From: Lineus longissimus
Lineage: Eukaryota > Nemertea > Pilidiophora > Heteronemertea > Lineidae
Direction: 5' to 3'
NCBI RefSeq assembly: GCF_910592395.1
Contig: NC_088318.1
Location: 13,638,349 to 13,702,348, forward strand
DNA length: 64,000 nucleotides
Shown: piece after piece, positions 52,501 through 61,530 of the stretch
How the letters are laid out: each line of letters starts with the position of its first letter
Position numbering within the stretch: the first letter of the stretch is position 1
Program-made: the position numbers and the translations under genes
Notes under the pieces: model-generated
The model's database searches: none
What the model saw: the letters and a program-made list of their open reading frames with translations, nothing else
Told to the model about the DNA's origin: nothing

Positions 52501-54216
52501 CATGAATTGGTCAACTGAGCACATCAGATTTCTGTGAATTTTAACCCTTGCTTCTTCAAGATGGTGTCAACCTGCTGTACCAAAGATTGCTCGGAGGCCT
52601 CTTAATCACCATTAGTTAATCAGGGTCAAAGGTTCCAATTTTGTGCCCATTATCTTTTTTCTAATTTCTAAAGCTTGCTAATCTGTCCGTGACAGGCCCA
52701 AACCAGTTTTGTCCTTTTCATGTCAGAGTTATTTATTGTTTCTGACCTATAATACGAAACTCTAGAAATTCAGGAGCAATCTGATTTTACCCAGCATGCT
52801 GCTGAAGCCCCGTGTGCCAGGGATCACCTTCACGCCACGAAGCACAGCAGGGGGTGTCGCTGTCATCTTTTGCATGATGTACTAAACAATTAACCTTTTT
52901 TGGCGCCTCGTTTTTATCCCCGCTGCACAGAATATTATGACTTATCGGGCGTTTGACATTCTTTTTGCTTATCGGGGCACATTAGGTGGGAAGTTAAGAC
53001 TGGAATATGGCCATTTTCTATAGTGCGCAGTCAGGTTTTTAGCCTGCGGTTGACACCTCACAATGCAGCATTGACCAGAGATGAAATATCTGGCAAACTT
53101 CTTTGATCTAAAGTCATCATCTTTTGTGAGGTAAAATCAAGAACAGCTGGTTGGACCATTGTTTGTGTTTAATTCACATTCATTTAAGGTTGTTCCTCGG
53201 AAGCAGGACATGATTTTTTGAATGTTTCCACTTCTTTGTTTGTTAGTGCTGTATTGTAGCGGGTGTGATTTTGACAAGTTTTCATGGACCCTGTATATGG
53301 ATTTTAATTAAACCATGGGCTCGTGGTCTACACCCTTGTGTTCTTGCACCGGCCAGTTTGTCCAAGATTTTCTACCCGAGTTAACACATTGACGGGGAGA
53401 GAGAGTTCCTCAGTCTCTCTTGTGAGTGCGCCCAGGTCATAGGTCTTTGATTAAACAGCTATCTTTCGGTCAAATAAAAATTTCATGCTGAAATTACGCC
53501 AATGAAAAGAACAATTTACGTCCTCTTCAGCTGCCTTTTGTCCATTTCCCCTTGGATGCATTTTTCTTTGCATTAATTGAGAAAAGTAATGGGGGAACAA
53601 AACATGTTTTAATAAATCGGTTAACCAAATGGTTGTTAAGTTTTCACCGAGTGAATTAAACAATGAGTGTTCTTGATATCGCGTTGATTTTGCTGATAAT
53701 TGCTGGGCGCCCAATAGCGGCAGTGCCTATTCCACATTCAATAGCAATCTTTGTTAATGTGATGTTGGTTTTATACTATCTTTATGATTTAAGTCACTTT
53801 TCTCGATATCTGACGTGACTTATTTCAGCTAAAGATTTCAAAACAGATTAGAATTTTTTCCCACTCAAAAAGTGCAATTGAAAAAAAATTATGTGCTGAT
53901 TAGAATTTTTATCATGTTGTTCAGTGCAGGTGCGGATGGCAAAAAATGACAGAAAATGCTCTTGCAGATCAATTAGCATTTGGCTTGATAAGAAAGCTTA
54001 ACCCTTTGAACCCTCACAAGTCCTATCCTAGCATCCTTTTATCTTTTTGCAGAGCCCTTTCCAAATGCAGCTTTAAGGCAATTTTAATTTCTAGAAAACA
54101 AATTATCGCTTCTCTATTTCTTCATTTTATAATGTCATGTTTATATTCATATTTTCCAGATACGGCGAAAATTGGCGGAGCCGAGTCCGAGTTGTACAAG
54201 TGGAAGTAGCGACTAA
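10433..54216 (+). CDS. CBFB: Core-binding factor subunit beta (CBF-beta), whole gene, six exons
   Basis: CBF-beta binds the Runt domain of RUNX transcription factors, raises their DNA affinity and stabilises them; it does not bind DNA itself and acts in nucleus and cytoplasm. The coding sequence joins 10433-10510, 10668-10754, 19542-19664, 33232-33348, 34067-34186 and 54160-54216, giving 193 residues against 182-187 in human. Every junction is phase 0 with GT-AG ends. Visible signatures are MPRVVPDQR at the N-terminus, YTGFRDRPHEERQ, a beta-barrel core, and GWIDLQRLDG plus GCLEYDEERAQ in exon 4. The Runt-contact residues human G61, N63 and N104 are conserved (N104 is residue 106 here); human Q67 is Thr. 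Exon 5 is a charged helix. There is no frameshift or stop, so the gene looks intact. Introns 2, 3 and 5 are very long. Confidence 0.97.
10511..10667 (+). other. CBFB: CBFB intron 1 (157 bp)
   Basis: The shortest intron, with donor GTAAAA and acceptor TTTCAG. It contains a RUNX consensus word 13 bp after the donor. In human this intron is also short relative to the rest of the gene. Confidence 0.93.
10523..10530 (+). promoter_or_regulatory. RUNX consensus site TGTGGTTT
   Basis: The word matches the RUNX/CBF binding consensus (TGYGGT) and lies in CBFB intron 1 immediately downstream of the promoter-like region. Feedback by RUNX/CBF-beta is possible but is inference; this 8-mer occurs by chance about once per 33 kb per strand. 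Confidence 0.25.
10668..10754 (+). CDS. CBFB: CBFB exon 2 (residues 27-55)
   Basis: Encodes IKYTGFRDRPHEERQLRFQ followed by TDCREGHADV, colinear with human residues 27-55, the start of the alpha/beta core. Acceptor TTTCAG, donor GTT followed by GTGAGT, phase 0 on both sides. The stretch CTGCAGGGAGGGTCA (10730-10744) recurs exactly in introns 2 and 5. Confidence 0.97.
13565..13579 (+). repeat. 15-mer identical to part of CBFB exon 2
   Basis: CTGCAGGGAGGGTCA, also at 10730-10744 in exon 2 and at 38223-38237 in intron 5. The two intronic copies share further weak similarity after the word (a CA-TT-TGGGC pattern), suggesting a small dispersed repeat rather than a copy of the exon. Confidence 0.5.
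13866..14207 (-). other. Protein-like reading frame of unknown identity, possible mobile-element or gene fragment
   Basis: A 113-codon frame (plus stop), open from the stop at 14208-14210, reads as a plausible globular protein: a Pro-rich start (IPIPPYEPNQ), then WGDIANPLSEWRVYL, a charged helix STREREELR, and KEEAADIL near the end. It has no ATG near its 5' end. Immediately upstream on the same strand (about 14290-14930) other protein-like pieces appear in shifting frames, interrupted by stops. I do not recognise a family. A decayed transposon or retro-inserted gene inside CBFB intron 2 fits best; a real exon of a nested antisense gene is less likely but not excluded. Confidence 0.3.
17914..18193. 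repeat. Two-copy tandem duplication, 140-bp unit
   Basis: Copies 17914-18053 and 18054-18193 align throughout without gaps; the words CCTGAGTTGTCTCGATAAAA, CTCGCAGAAATCAC and TTCGACTAAATCA recur exactly 140 bp apart. Identity is high but with scattered substitutions. No coding frame is shared. Lies in CBFB intron 2. Confidence 0.9.
18917..18940. repeat. Doubled palindrome GATCATATGATC
   Basis: A perfect 12-bp palindrome at 18917-18928 is followed one base later by a second copy (11 of 12 bases). Could be a tandem protein binding site; function unknown. Confidence 0.4.
19542..19664 (+). CDS. CBFB: CBFB exon 3 (residues 56-96)
   Basis: Encodes AFTCVGANLQLTFASNS and the loop to DLVDFDREPGK, colinear with human residues 56-94 but two residues longer in the variable loop, which is Ser/Thr-rich here (SSQTSSRDRD). 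The core Gly (human G61) and Asn (human N63) are kept; human Q67 is Thr, a position that also varies in fly. Acceptor TCGACAG, donor AAG followed by GTATGT, phase 0. Confidence 0.97.
19665..33231 (+). other. CBFB: CBFB intron 3 (13567 bp)
   Basis: AT-rich intron with no supported gene. The longest open frame (22436-22879, plus, 147 codons) has no recognisable motif. A partial copy of the dispersed 'tattaaggacacc' element occurs at about 31469. Other stretches hold nothing I can name. Confidence 0.88.
31469..31535 (+). mobile_element. Partial, degraded copy of MITE-like repeat family
   Basis: Begins TACAGTAGAACCTCTCCATC and contains CAAGGACATC and CTGTCCTT, matching the left part of the fuller copies at 55763 and 58472. 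The right end is absent or too diverged to see. Confidence 0.55.
33232..33348 (+). CDS. CBFB: CBFB exon 4 (residues 97-135)
   Basis: Encodes VHLKSRFIMNGVCVAWRGW and then IDLQRLDGTGCLEYDEERAQ, the best conserved block of the family. The Asn of MNGVC equals human N104, a key Runt-domain contact. KSxFIMNGVCV is closer to fly than to human at the start. A pyrimidine-rich acceptor ends TTCTTTCTTCAG; donor CAG followed by GTGAGT; phase 0. Confidence 0.98.
33349..34066 (+). other. CBFB: CBFB intron 4 (718 bp)
   Basis: AT-rich intron with donor GTGAGT and acceptor TTTTTTCAG; nothing further recognised. Confidence 0.95.
34067..34186 (+). CDS. CBFB: CBFB exon 5 (residues 136-175), charged helix
   Basis: Encodes VEDALLREQIEQYNRRLREF followed by a Glu/Arg/Gln-rich run ending EAEAEAE. 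This is the C-terminal helix; NxRLREFE matches the fly Brother proteins better than human. Eight residues longer than the human exon. Donor GAG followed by GTATGT, phase 0, equivalent to human residue 165, the boundary where intron 5 follows. Confidence 0.95.
36690..37170. promoter_or_regulatory. Candidate intronic enhancer
   Basis: About 480 bp with more CpG than the surrounding intron and a dense set of ATTA/TTTAT homeodomain-like words (for example CTTTTTATTAATG, TTTTTATTAAGAGG, AATAAATACGCAGC), and no long plausible coding frame. Composition only; conservation with related species would be needed to call it. Confidence 0.2.
38223..38237 (+). repeat. 15-mer identical to part of CBFB exon 2 (second intronic copy)
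   Basis: CTGCAGGGAGGGTCA again; here the match to exon 2 extends to 17 bases (ending ATG). Confidence 0.5.
38341..38365. repeat. C13A12 homopolymer pair
   Basis: Thirteen C followed by twelve A, seen directly. Possible assembly length uncertainty. Confidence 0.9.
44985..45070 (+). repeat. tRNA-like stretch, possible SINE fragment
   Basis: The order TACTGGTAAAAGCATCAGAC, then a perfect GTTTTGGG/CCCAAAAC hairpin at 45029-45050 around GGGCTCGCACCC, resembles the D-arm, anticodon start and T-arm of a tRNA with A- and B-box-like words. It lacks a proper acceptor stem and the B box is imperfect, so it is not a functional tRNA. A tRNA-derived SINE remnant is the most likely reading. Confidence 0.2.
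50221..50458. repeat. Two copies of a 119-bp direct repeat flanking the minisatellite
   Basis: TTATCCACGAATT...TTTGGGTCAATGTGAATTCT recurs at 50231 and 50350, 119 bp apart, each followed by ACAATATCCTGCCTCTGTGG. The first copy ends with ATTCTCCCTTTCACCATTCA (from 50303), a word that reappears at 52462 beyond the 32-bp array. Confidence 0.85.
50423..52440. repeat. 32-bp minisatellite, about 63 copies, two unit types
   Basis: Type A units read GGGCAAGGCGATATAACAAT then ACCAAACTCTAC; type B units read GCTAGGGCCATAAAACAATA then CCTGACTCTGTG. They occur in blocks: mainly A at about 50456-50870, B to about 51240, A to about 52040, then B to the right end. The A-to-B junctions at 50864 and 52046 match in detail, so a segment of about 1182 bp (37 units) appears duplicated. 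All three minus-strand frames are largely open because the unit has no stop in that direction and its length is not a multiple of 3; the resulting 32-residue peptide repeat is a by-product. Confidence 0.95.
52462..52485. repeat. Right-hand remnant of the 119-bp repeat
   Basis: Twenty-four bases identical to 50303-50326, closing the minisatellite on the right. Shows that the array grew inside a copy of the 119-bp repeat. Confidence 0.8.
54160..54216 (+). CDS. CBFB: CBFB exon 6, C-terminus and stop (residues 176-193)
   Basis: After TATTTTCCAG the phase-0 frame reads IRRKLAEPSPSCTSGSSD then TAA at 54214-54216. The pattern RR-x(3-4)-PSP followed by a Ser/Gly-rich end matches the C-terminus of the shorter human isoform (RRQQDPSP...), which supports the join across a 20-kb intron. 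Its position in the terminal exon after the helix exon equals that in human. Another frame of the same exon is also open but does not continue exon 5. Confidence 0.9.
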   Translation: MRRKLAEPSPSCTSGSSD

Positions 54217-54700
54217 AGATCTCACATACATTTCATCGCCATGGCAACGCATATGTAAATAGTGTATAAATTAAAGTATCGCCAAGATGCAAAATCACCA
54301 GTCAAGGGAAGAGCATTTGAGCGTGGAGTTGAATATGGATTTTCATTTCTTAATGATGATAAAGCAGGGATCAGCCACAGGAAAAAAACTGACAAAACTC
54401 TGATTAAATTTACTTTGTCTTTTGTATCCTCTTTGAATGAGGAGTCAGAATTTTGAAATTGTCTTCTCAAAGATGTTTGTACAAATGCTGATCTTCACTG
54501 ACAGAAAGTGTCAGATATTTTCACAATATGTCAAAATAGGTTAGACAAATTCTATAAGCTGAGATGTTGTGTGTGTTTTAACACATTTCTTTGTGATCAA
54601 TCATTGATGGTAAACACTGACAAGACCATTCAATCAAAATTACTTACAGCAATAGCCAGAATTTTGTGTCTTCTCAAATAAAACACTGTCAGAAAGTGTC
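54217..54700 (+). other. CBFB: Probable CBFB 3' UTR
   Basis: AT-rich, with two CTGTCAGAAAGTGTCAG-type imperfect palindromes at 54498-54514 and about 54686-54702. The 3' end is not certain: ATTAAA at 54270-54275, AATAAA at 54677-54682 and AATAAA at 55073-55078 are all possible. A 64-codon frame at 54262-54456 has no recognisable motif. Confidence 0.4.
54677..54682 (+). terminator. CBFB: Candidate poly(A) signal AATAAA
   Basis: First full AATAAA after the CBFB stop (461 bp), followed within 30 bp by a GTGT-containing stretch. A second AATAAA at 55073-55078 is an alternative. Confidence 0.35.
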
Positions 54701-55716
54701 AGAAATATTCCACGATTTTCAATATTAACCTTTCCAGTTGCTCAGCTAATGTTCGTCATCAGAGTTAAAATTCACAAGACATCTCTTGGGTGTGACTGTG
54801 ATTTAGTTTCTGGTGTTGAATTTGAAGTCATGTGTGAACTAAGTGAATATTGCTGTTTCTTTCTGTTGCGATGCATTCCATGAGTTTTATTTGCAGAGCG
54901 TGCATTTCGAAAGTATGCGTATTGTGCGCTCATTCTGAGCAGTGGAATCAATTTCTCATAATTATGCAGCGCGGTGAAGAGCCCTCTGCGGACTAGTGAT
55001 TTTTGTTGAAGCAACCATGCGTTTGAGATTATGAATTATAAGGACTAATGCAGACTAGAAATTGTTTGTTGCAATAAAGATTTGCAGCTCTGACTGCAAC
55101 AAATATTGCTAATCTGTCAAGCCCTCTACAGATGGTACCCAGGCCATACTATAAATGGTTAATGGATTAACTAAGGTCACAAAAAATTTTATTTAGCAAA
55201 TGAAATGTTTTCACACTGTGGGGGTGCTCAGGTAATTGGCTCAAAATATCATGACGTTTTTACTACCAGAAAGACTCTTAACCGTTTTGTGCAGCTTACC
55301 TCATCTAGTCATCTTTTCGACCCATTCAGTTCTTACTATTGACGGTCATCCATCATAATGTTCCAAAAAAAGAGAGTATCTTGCTGAATAAGAAAGGTAC
55401 ACAAACATTCTACCAATGGCTACACTTTTGGATGTTCTGTACTGTAAACTATACATTAGTGGTGGCCATCAGTAATTAGCAGTACTCCAGACTCGTGTTT
55501 TCCAAAGGTCACAACAAGATAGACTCTCGCTATAAAGAGTGTATTAAATGAAAAGGCCAGGGGCCATTGTGCTCACTGGATGACAACGACAGATGACAGA
55601 CACTGCCGTGTTGTGTAGACTCACCGTACCGGTGAGCCAAAAATCCAACCAGCATATTTTTCACATGGTTATAAATCATGATGCAAAGGGAAAGTACAGT
55701 ACAAAGTAAGGGCAAA
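54701..55716. other. Downstream DNA, nothing recognised
   Basis: AT-rich DNA with a spare AATAAA at 55073-55078. No exon or RNA gene seen. Confidence 0.4.
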
Positions 55717-55941
55717 TACAGTGGAACCTCTCTATTCAAGAACACCCGAATTGAGTGGAAAGTACAGTAGAACCTCTCTATTAAGGACACCCTCGGGACT
55801 GATAAGTGCAGTCCTTAATAAGGAGGTGTCCTGATTAGAGAGGTCAAATAGGGAAACACCAAATTTGGGACCCAAACTAGTGTCCTTAATAGAGAGGGTG
55901 TCCTGCTAATAGAAGTGTCCACCAAGAGAGGTAACACTTTA
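55717..55941 (+). mobile_element. MITE-like repeat copy with extra truncated 5' end
   Basis: A short left end (TACAGTGGAACCTCTCTATT, 55717) is followed 46 bp later by a second left end (55763) that starts the main copy: AACCTCTCTATTAAGGACAC, an internal reverse complement (GTCCTTAATAAGGAGGTGTC), then AGTGTCCTTAATAGAGAGGG and a decayed right end by about 55941. The family has inverted terminal repeats and no coding content, fitting a non-autonomous DNA transposon. Confidence 0.7.
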
Positions 55942-56803
55942 GTCGTCTTTGATTTAGTCACTCCTTTTGTCACCTGCTTTATTTCTGACTTTATACCGTT
56001 AATGGTTGGCAAAATGTGGTGGTTGTAGCATTTTTGATACACCTTGTATAAAGGTTGCCATTTGCCTGATGCCAATAAAAGGGCACTTTATGTTGAGAGC
56101 AGTACTATGAATTAAAATGATTCCATTTTGTATGTACGTGTATATATATTTCTGCTTTGAATATACCAGATTGGACCAGACATGAATGTTCGTAAATCAC
56201 CTTAAGTGTAAATACAACAATAGCGCTGCCCGTTTCATTTTTCAAGATTTCTTTGAAATGGTTTTAAAATGTAGTATTCCACTGAAAAATTCGATTTACC
56301 AAACCACTGTTTCATTTTTGGAACCAAGCTATCACAATTTGTCATTAGCAGCCATATCGTTCAGAAATTGGATATTTGAGTTATGTTATTTTTGTGTCTT
56401 ATAAGTTTGTGGGCGAAGATACCCATGTTAACTGTGCCAATTACGGTGTCGCTAACCAATTATTTTGGGGCAAAATTTTATAATGTAGATACTGCTTACC
56501 ATGTTTACAGATTATTTTGATTATTTTGGCTTATCGAAGGATGCAGTGTTATTGGGAAAACAGGAATATTAAGTAGATGATGCCCATTGAATCTTTTAAC
56601 TGAGCATTCCATGATTCACCTACCTTCAAACAGAATGCAGTCGTAACTATTTTTCAAATGAAAAACCAACATATCTCACGCTCAAATTGTCACCTTTAAA
56701 TAGATACAATGGGTTTCTCTAAATATTCCATTTATGAGGTCACAATAATTTAATCCAGTTGTGCTGCATCCCTTGATAATAGTGCTTTGTGAATCTGATT
56801 TGC
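55942..56803. other. Non-coding DNA, nothing recognised
   Basis: AT-rich; short open frames only, none with a motif. Confidence 0.4.
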
Positions 56804-56934
56804 GTTAGTAATAGTGCTAACTACATATTTTAGTTATATCGATACTATAATAACTTTATAAGCCGGTAGCAGCATTACCGACATTTTTGAGTTAGTAATG
56901 GTATTAACGAATTTGAGTTAGTAGCAATACTAAC
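56804..56934. repeat. Row of five small hairpins at about 29-bp spacing
   Basis: Hairpins occur at 56804-56821 (GTTAGTA loop TGCTAAC), 56833-56854 (GTTAT/ATAAC), 56864-56880 (CGGTA/TACCG), 56891-56908 (GTTAGTA/TATTAAC) and 56917-56934 (GTTAGTA, loop GCAA, TACTAAC). Starts are about 26-31 bp apart. Several base differences between copies fall on both arms and keep the pairing, for example CGGTA with TACCG. This is a tandem repeat whose units are inverted repeats. Confidence 0.65.
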
Positions 56935-58471
56935 ATGTGTATATATTATCTGATGATGAAATATTCAATATAGCATCATTTCTTTTAGATGAAGATGCTT
57001 GCCTGTACATTTAGAGATTAAACAGGACAATATAGATTTTTTGCTGGAAAGATCAAGAAATAAAGGAGTTAAACATCTAAACTTGGTATAAACAGATTGG
57101 TCGATAGAAGGGCTGTTCATTTACTTAGCACACAATAAATGTTAAAAATATTCACAAGCGTTTTATTTTCGCCCACTTTCAAATGTGAACTGAGAAAGCG
57201 AGAAAGTTTAACTCTGATTGAGAATGAGCATATTCACCAGTTGTTGGTCTTGAACATTCGCCATTTTTAGTAAGTGAGAAATCAAAAGTGTTTCAAGGTT
57301 CTTTGATTTTGGATAAATACAAAAAAATGTGTAAATCTTGATTTAAGGATTGGTCCATTCTCCAGTTTGTTTCAGAACACGAGATGTTACTGAGCCAAAC
57401 CATGTAACCATGCCAACTAAGAAATTTGAAAGAAAACAAAAAAAGGACAAAAGATTTATCTCTTTCAAAATGGATAGAAATCATCTTTAAGATGACTGGT
57501 GAGTCAAAAACACTACAGCGTCTCACCTCGGGGTGTATGAGAGGTTATAATAGCAGTTGGTGGACTTATGGAACTGCTCGGCACTTTTTCGAGTAAACAA
57601 ACATAATTTGTCGTGCCAACCCTTGACACATTGTCCAGTTATCACCCGGGGAGGTGTTTTAGTGTAAAGCTAGGCGTGCTTTCTCACCCCTTGGCAGCGA
57701 ACATTTATTTGACTAAGTCTGGAGCGATAATATTCATGAGTTTACTCACACTTTTCACGACGACCCATCATGATTTATGGACGTTATGTGGACTGCGGAT
57801 TATAGGACTCTAACCTTCAGTAATCAGCGTCTGGCCTCTGGGGGATTGGACTCGCGCTTGGACCACTCCTCAAACACATTCGCATCGTCATCTGCAGAGT
57901 AAGAGTTATTTTTAAAAGATTTCAAAAAGGTTTCGCCCAAGATTTCAAAATGAAGAGTCATGCTAACACTGTAGATCCGTTGGGAAATTTTCAAAGACTC
58001 TCAACAGTGATTTTTCGTCTAAGACAAGGCCACATTTTATATTGTACATTGTTCTGAAAGGGTTAAAATGATTCCCATGACTATGTTATGTGGCATAAAG
58101 TCTTAATATATTGTTCTGGAGCAGTATTTATTTCAATTTAATTTATTTGTAAAGGTTATTTACTTTGTTGATCTCCAACAAATATCAATGAAAATAAGAT
58201 GATATGAATAAAATTATAAAAGAGTAAAATTGAAGTTGTGTTCTTGCTTCTTTTCTGTGTTCTAGTCCACAGTGGGTAAAGATATCAGGTTGTTGTAATG
58301 ATATACATGCTAACCTGAAGAGGAAATTACATGAAAGAAACAGACAGACAAAAGAGTGGTTCATCTTGAGGGATGTACAAGCCCATGTATTTCAAATTTT
58401 TATTCCATTCTACCCCTCCAACACTATGATAGAAAAGCCTGGTTTATTTTGCGTTGCCAGGTGAACCAATA
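56935..58471. other. Non-coding DNA, nothing recognised
   Basis: AT-rich. Frames at 57293-57526 (minus) and 57613-57813 (plus) lack recognisable motifs. Confidence 0.4.
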
Positions 58472-58689
58472 TACAGTACAACCTCTCTATTAAGGACCCC
58501 CCCTCAGGACTGACAATTGTTGTCCTTAATAGAGAGGTGTCGTGATTAGAGGTCAAATTGAATGGAAATAACCAATTTGGGACCACAACTAGTGTCCTTA
58601 ATAGAGAGGTTGTCCTTAATAGAGAGGTTGTCCTTAATAGAGAGGTTGTCCTTAATAGAGAGGTGTCCGCCAATGGAGGTTCCACTGTA
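58472..58689 (+). mobile_element. Complete MITE-like repeat copy with terminal inverted repeats
   Basis: 218 bp from TACAGTACAACCTCTCTATT to AATGGAGGTTCCACTGTA; the ends are imperfect inverted repeats of about 18 bp. Inside are GTCCTTAATAGAGAGGT units repeated four times in tandem (about 58595-58670). Copies of the same family occur at 31469, 55717 and 60245. The 114-codon frame across it (58558-58902) arises from the internal repeat. Confidence 0.75.
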
Positions 58690-60244
58690 GGCCTACATTT
58701 ACCCACCTTCATGAAACGTATTGCCAGATACCAGTCACTTATGAAACTGTGGACTTCGAAGTTGTCAGACTCATCAAACTTTACTATTGGCCTACCTTGG
58801 AGCACGAAGGATGCAAAAGTTGTCCGAGACTTATCTCATCTTTTTCTCCATGCTATAGCTGGAATTGAAAGATATCCGTCTCAACTCTCTGTGAATCTTT
58901 GAATTGCCAAAATTGGACCAAAAATGAGCATTTTAGACTTGCAAGAGCGTGAAGAAAAGGATTTTCACTTTTGCAATCATCAATGTTTGGGCCTGAGCAC
59001 GTGTTCCACCGATACTCCGCGTATTTCTCAAGCACAGATCACAAAAACCACATCAGCTTCGTTCCAACATTCTCTCAGCGGCACCCTCCTGACCTCATTC
59101 TTTAAGGGTCACGTGGCCGTCAAGACGCCGCAGCGCACTTGGTGACGGGCGGGGCTCTTCACTACATAACAGTATAGGGCCTATACATGTAGCTCATTAG
59201 CATCATCCATCACTGCAGCGCTACTTACTAATCTGTATGGAGACGGGCCAAACTTCTGTCCCGATATAACAGTACTCACGACACTTGGCACCAGTGGTTT
59301 TCAATATAGGCTAGGCCTACTATACGATATCAGGATGACTGGAGACATTCTCCAAAACATTCTCCAAAGACACCATTAATACGCCCCCGGTTTATGGTTC
59401 ACGTACTATCACTGCTCGGAGTATATGGGCTGGATAGTGTGTCTTGTCCGAATAATATGTGATGTGCATTGTCTTGACCTGTAGAAGTATAATTGTCCGA
59501 TACTGGACTGCGGTGCCTGCTCATAAGACCGATTAAGTGACCTGCAGGATTTAGGGCTGGGAAAATAAGGGGTTTAGCCTAAGCACCTTTGGAGTGGTGG
59601 TGATGATGTGAGGGATATGCACAAGACGCTTTCAAATCTCACCGGCTACCACCAGTATCATCCGTCCCTAGGCAATGTTGACATGTGACCTTTTATGATC
59701 AGTAGCATACGTCGTTATACAAATCACTTGAATATTTTATTAGCCGGGATATCAAATAGTTTCGGGGTCAAAGCATAATTTATTGAATAAATCGGCTGTA
59801 TCGTTGACTATCCTCCTTGCTTTCTTTACACACAGCTGTCGTTGTATGTCCTGGGGTTAGGGACGCTGGCATAAAGTGCCTTAGCCAACTGGAGGGGTTT
59901 GACATCTTAAAATTGTCACTAAGATGATCATTGTAGCATAAGATGCTGTAGCGTTAAGATGCGTCAGGCTGCGGGGTAGCGACAAAAAAATTGAACAGAC
60001 AAACAAATTTTCAAACACTTTCCTAAATCTTGGTCAGGTTGGAGAAAATTAAGTTGAGGAAGATTGAAATAAGTATCAGAGAGAAAGCATTGAATAACAC
60101 CATAGAGACTAAGTACCCTTTGACAATTCCAATAATGTGTTGATTTTCAAATATCAGTTACATGTATACATGAAAGAGCAACATCACAGAACCCTGCTTT
60201 TTCTCAAGTCGGAGCCAAGCCAGAGAAAGGAAAAAAGAAGTATG
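58690..60244. other. Non-coding DNA, nothing recognised
   Basis: Mixed composition, with a GC-richer patch at about 59040-59160. No supported exon. Confidence 0.4.
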
Positions 60245-60436
60245 TATCAGTTGAACCTCTTTATTAAGAACTCCCATTGACTGACATGGTGATTGAGAGG
60301 TGTCCTGTCTAATTTATTGGAAAGAACCAGGAAGAAGTAACGTTATTTCCTCCTGAAAATGACTAATACATATGGGACGAAAGCCAGTGTCCAGTTTAGA
60401 GATGGGTGTCGTCAATAGAGAGGTTCTCTGCTGAAG
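60245..60436 (+). mobile_element. Degraded copy of MITE-like repeat family
   Basis: Left part CAGTTGAACCTCTTTATTAA, internal GATTGAGAGGTGTCCTG, and GTCAATAGAGAGGTTCTCTG near the right end align with the copy at 58472, but with many differences, so this is an older insertion. A 90-codon minus frame (60314-60586) overlaps it and is not considered a gene. Confidence 0.6.
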
Positions 60437-61389
60437 ACGACACTTACTTTGTTTTGTTGGTGATCGAATGCAACCTATGACATTTTCAGTGTAGACTATC
60501 ATATCATCAGACAGTATTTCCCCAATAACAGATAAAAGTGTCTGGCTGCCTGATGATTCCTTGGGACCCCAGAGGAGGAATATCATACTTACATGTACTA
60601 GCTTGTTTTCCAGTCTATATAAAAGAAAACTTTCAATTCGTTTGTAGACTCATCCCCCCCGTCCCTCTTCTGCACTTCTGACTTCAATATTGATGAGTCG
60701 GTCACAGGTTAATGGAAAATGCACAACTGTACTGAACCTTCAAAGGTCAGTTCCATTCATAATTCATCAGAAAAAGTATTTTTCGATATCAGTTGGTGCG
60801 CATAGTATTTCTGTAACTGTAAATTGGACGCATGTGCAACAACAAAAGTTCATATTTTCTGAAATCTGAAACTGTTTGCATTGGCCCCAAGGGTTCTTTT
60901 ATACAACTTAACACTACTCGGATATAATTGGTGATATCGGGGCAATAATATGATAACATACAATTATTGATATCCTCGACTTATTGAAATGCCCCAGTAT
61001 GACCTGTAGAATTCAAATGTTTTATTATGCCAACTGACACAACCGGCATAGGGTCTCAATTGAACTCCTTTTACAATTTGTCGCAACAGAGCCAGGTCAT
61101 TTCTTGATTCATGTTGTTCACCTGCACGCGAGGCAATTGACATAATATATTCTGTTGTTCATTACAGATGCTGGAAGGCATGCTCATGATGAATATAGAA
61201 ATGAACAATTCAACATAGAAGGGCTTTATCATTTACAACTCAGCCGACTCAATCTCAACTTTGACGCTGAATAACAATCGTTTAGACTCCCTGGGCAGCC
61301 CATCGCGTCATCCTGATTTGGTCTCCTCATGCGACAGGACGAGGCCGCTGTCCAATGTGCGTTCGAAGTGTAGAGACAATTCACATTTT
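60437..61389. other. Non-coding DNA, nothing recognised
   Basis: AT-rich; no exon, RNA gene or repeat of note. Confidence 0.4.
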
Positions 61390-61530
61390 AAATCCTAACT
61401 TGATCTTGGTCGTCATGGTAGTGTCGTCTGCTGAGCCTCTTTTCGGTACCAGAATAATTGAAATCCCAACGTGATCTTGGTCTTTATGCCCTGGCAGTGT
61501 CGTCGGCTCAACCTGAGAATCGGTTTCGAA
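61390..61530. repeat. Two-copy tandem duplication, 71-bp unit
   Basis: AAATCC(T/C)AAC(T/G)TGATCTTGGTC and AGTGTCGTC(T/G)GCT recur about 71 bp apart (starts 61390 and 61461). Divergence is moderate. Confidence 0.75.

Larger units (their letters stand above)
34187..54159 (+). other. CBFB: CBFB intron 5 (19973 bp)
   Basis: The longest intron. It contains CpG-containing, ATTA-rich stretches at about 35090-35250, 36690-37170 and 48570-48900 that resemble regulatory DNA, a C13/A12 run, a tRNA-like stretch near 45000, a GC-rich segment at 44200-44650 with several short frames but no recognised protein, and the large 32-bp minisatellite at 50423-52440. I found no convincing extra exon. Confidence 0.85.

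Noticed and set aside
53946-54209. 87-codon plus ORF overlapping CBFB exon 6
   Set aside because: It is a different frame from the one that continues exon 5; the exon 6 frame matches the CBF-beta C-terminus.
58558-58902. 114-codon plus ORF with repeated VVLNRE
   Set aside because: The repeat peptide comes from internal tandem units of the MITE-like element.
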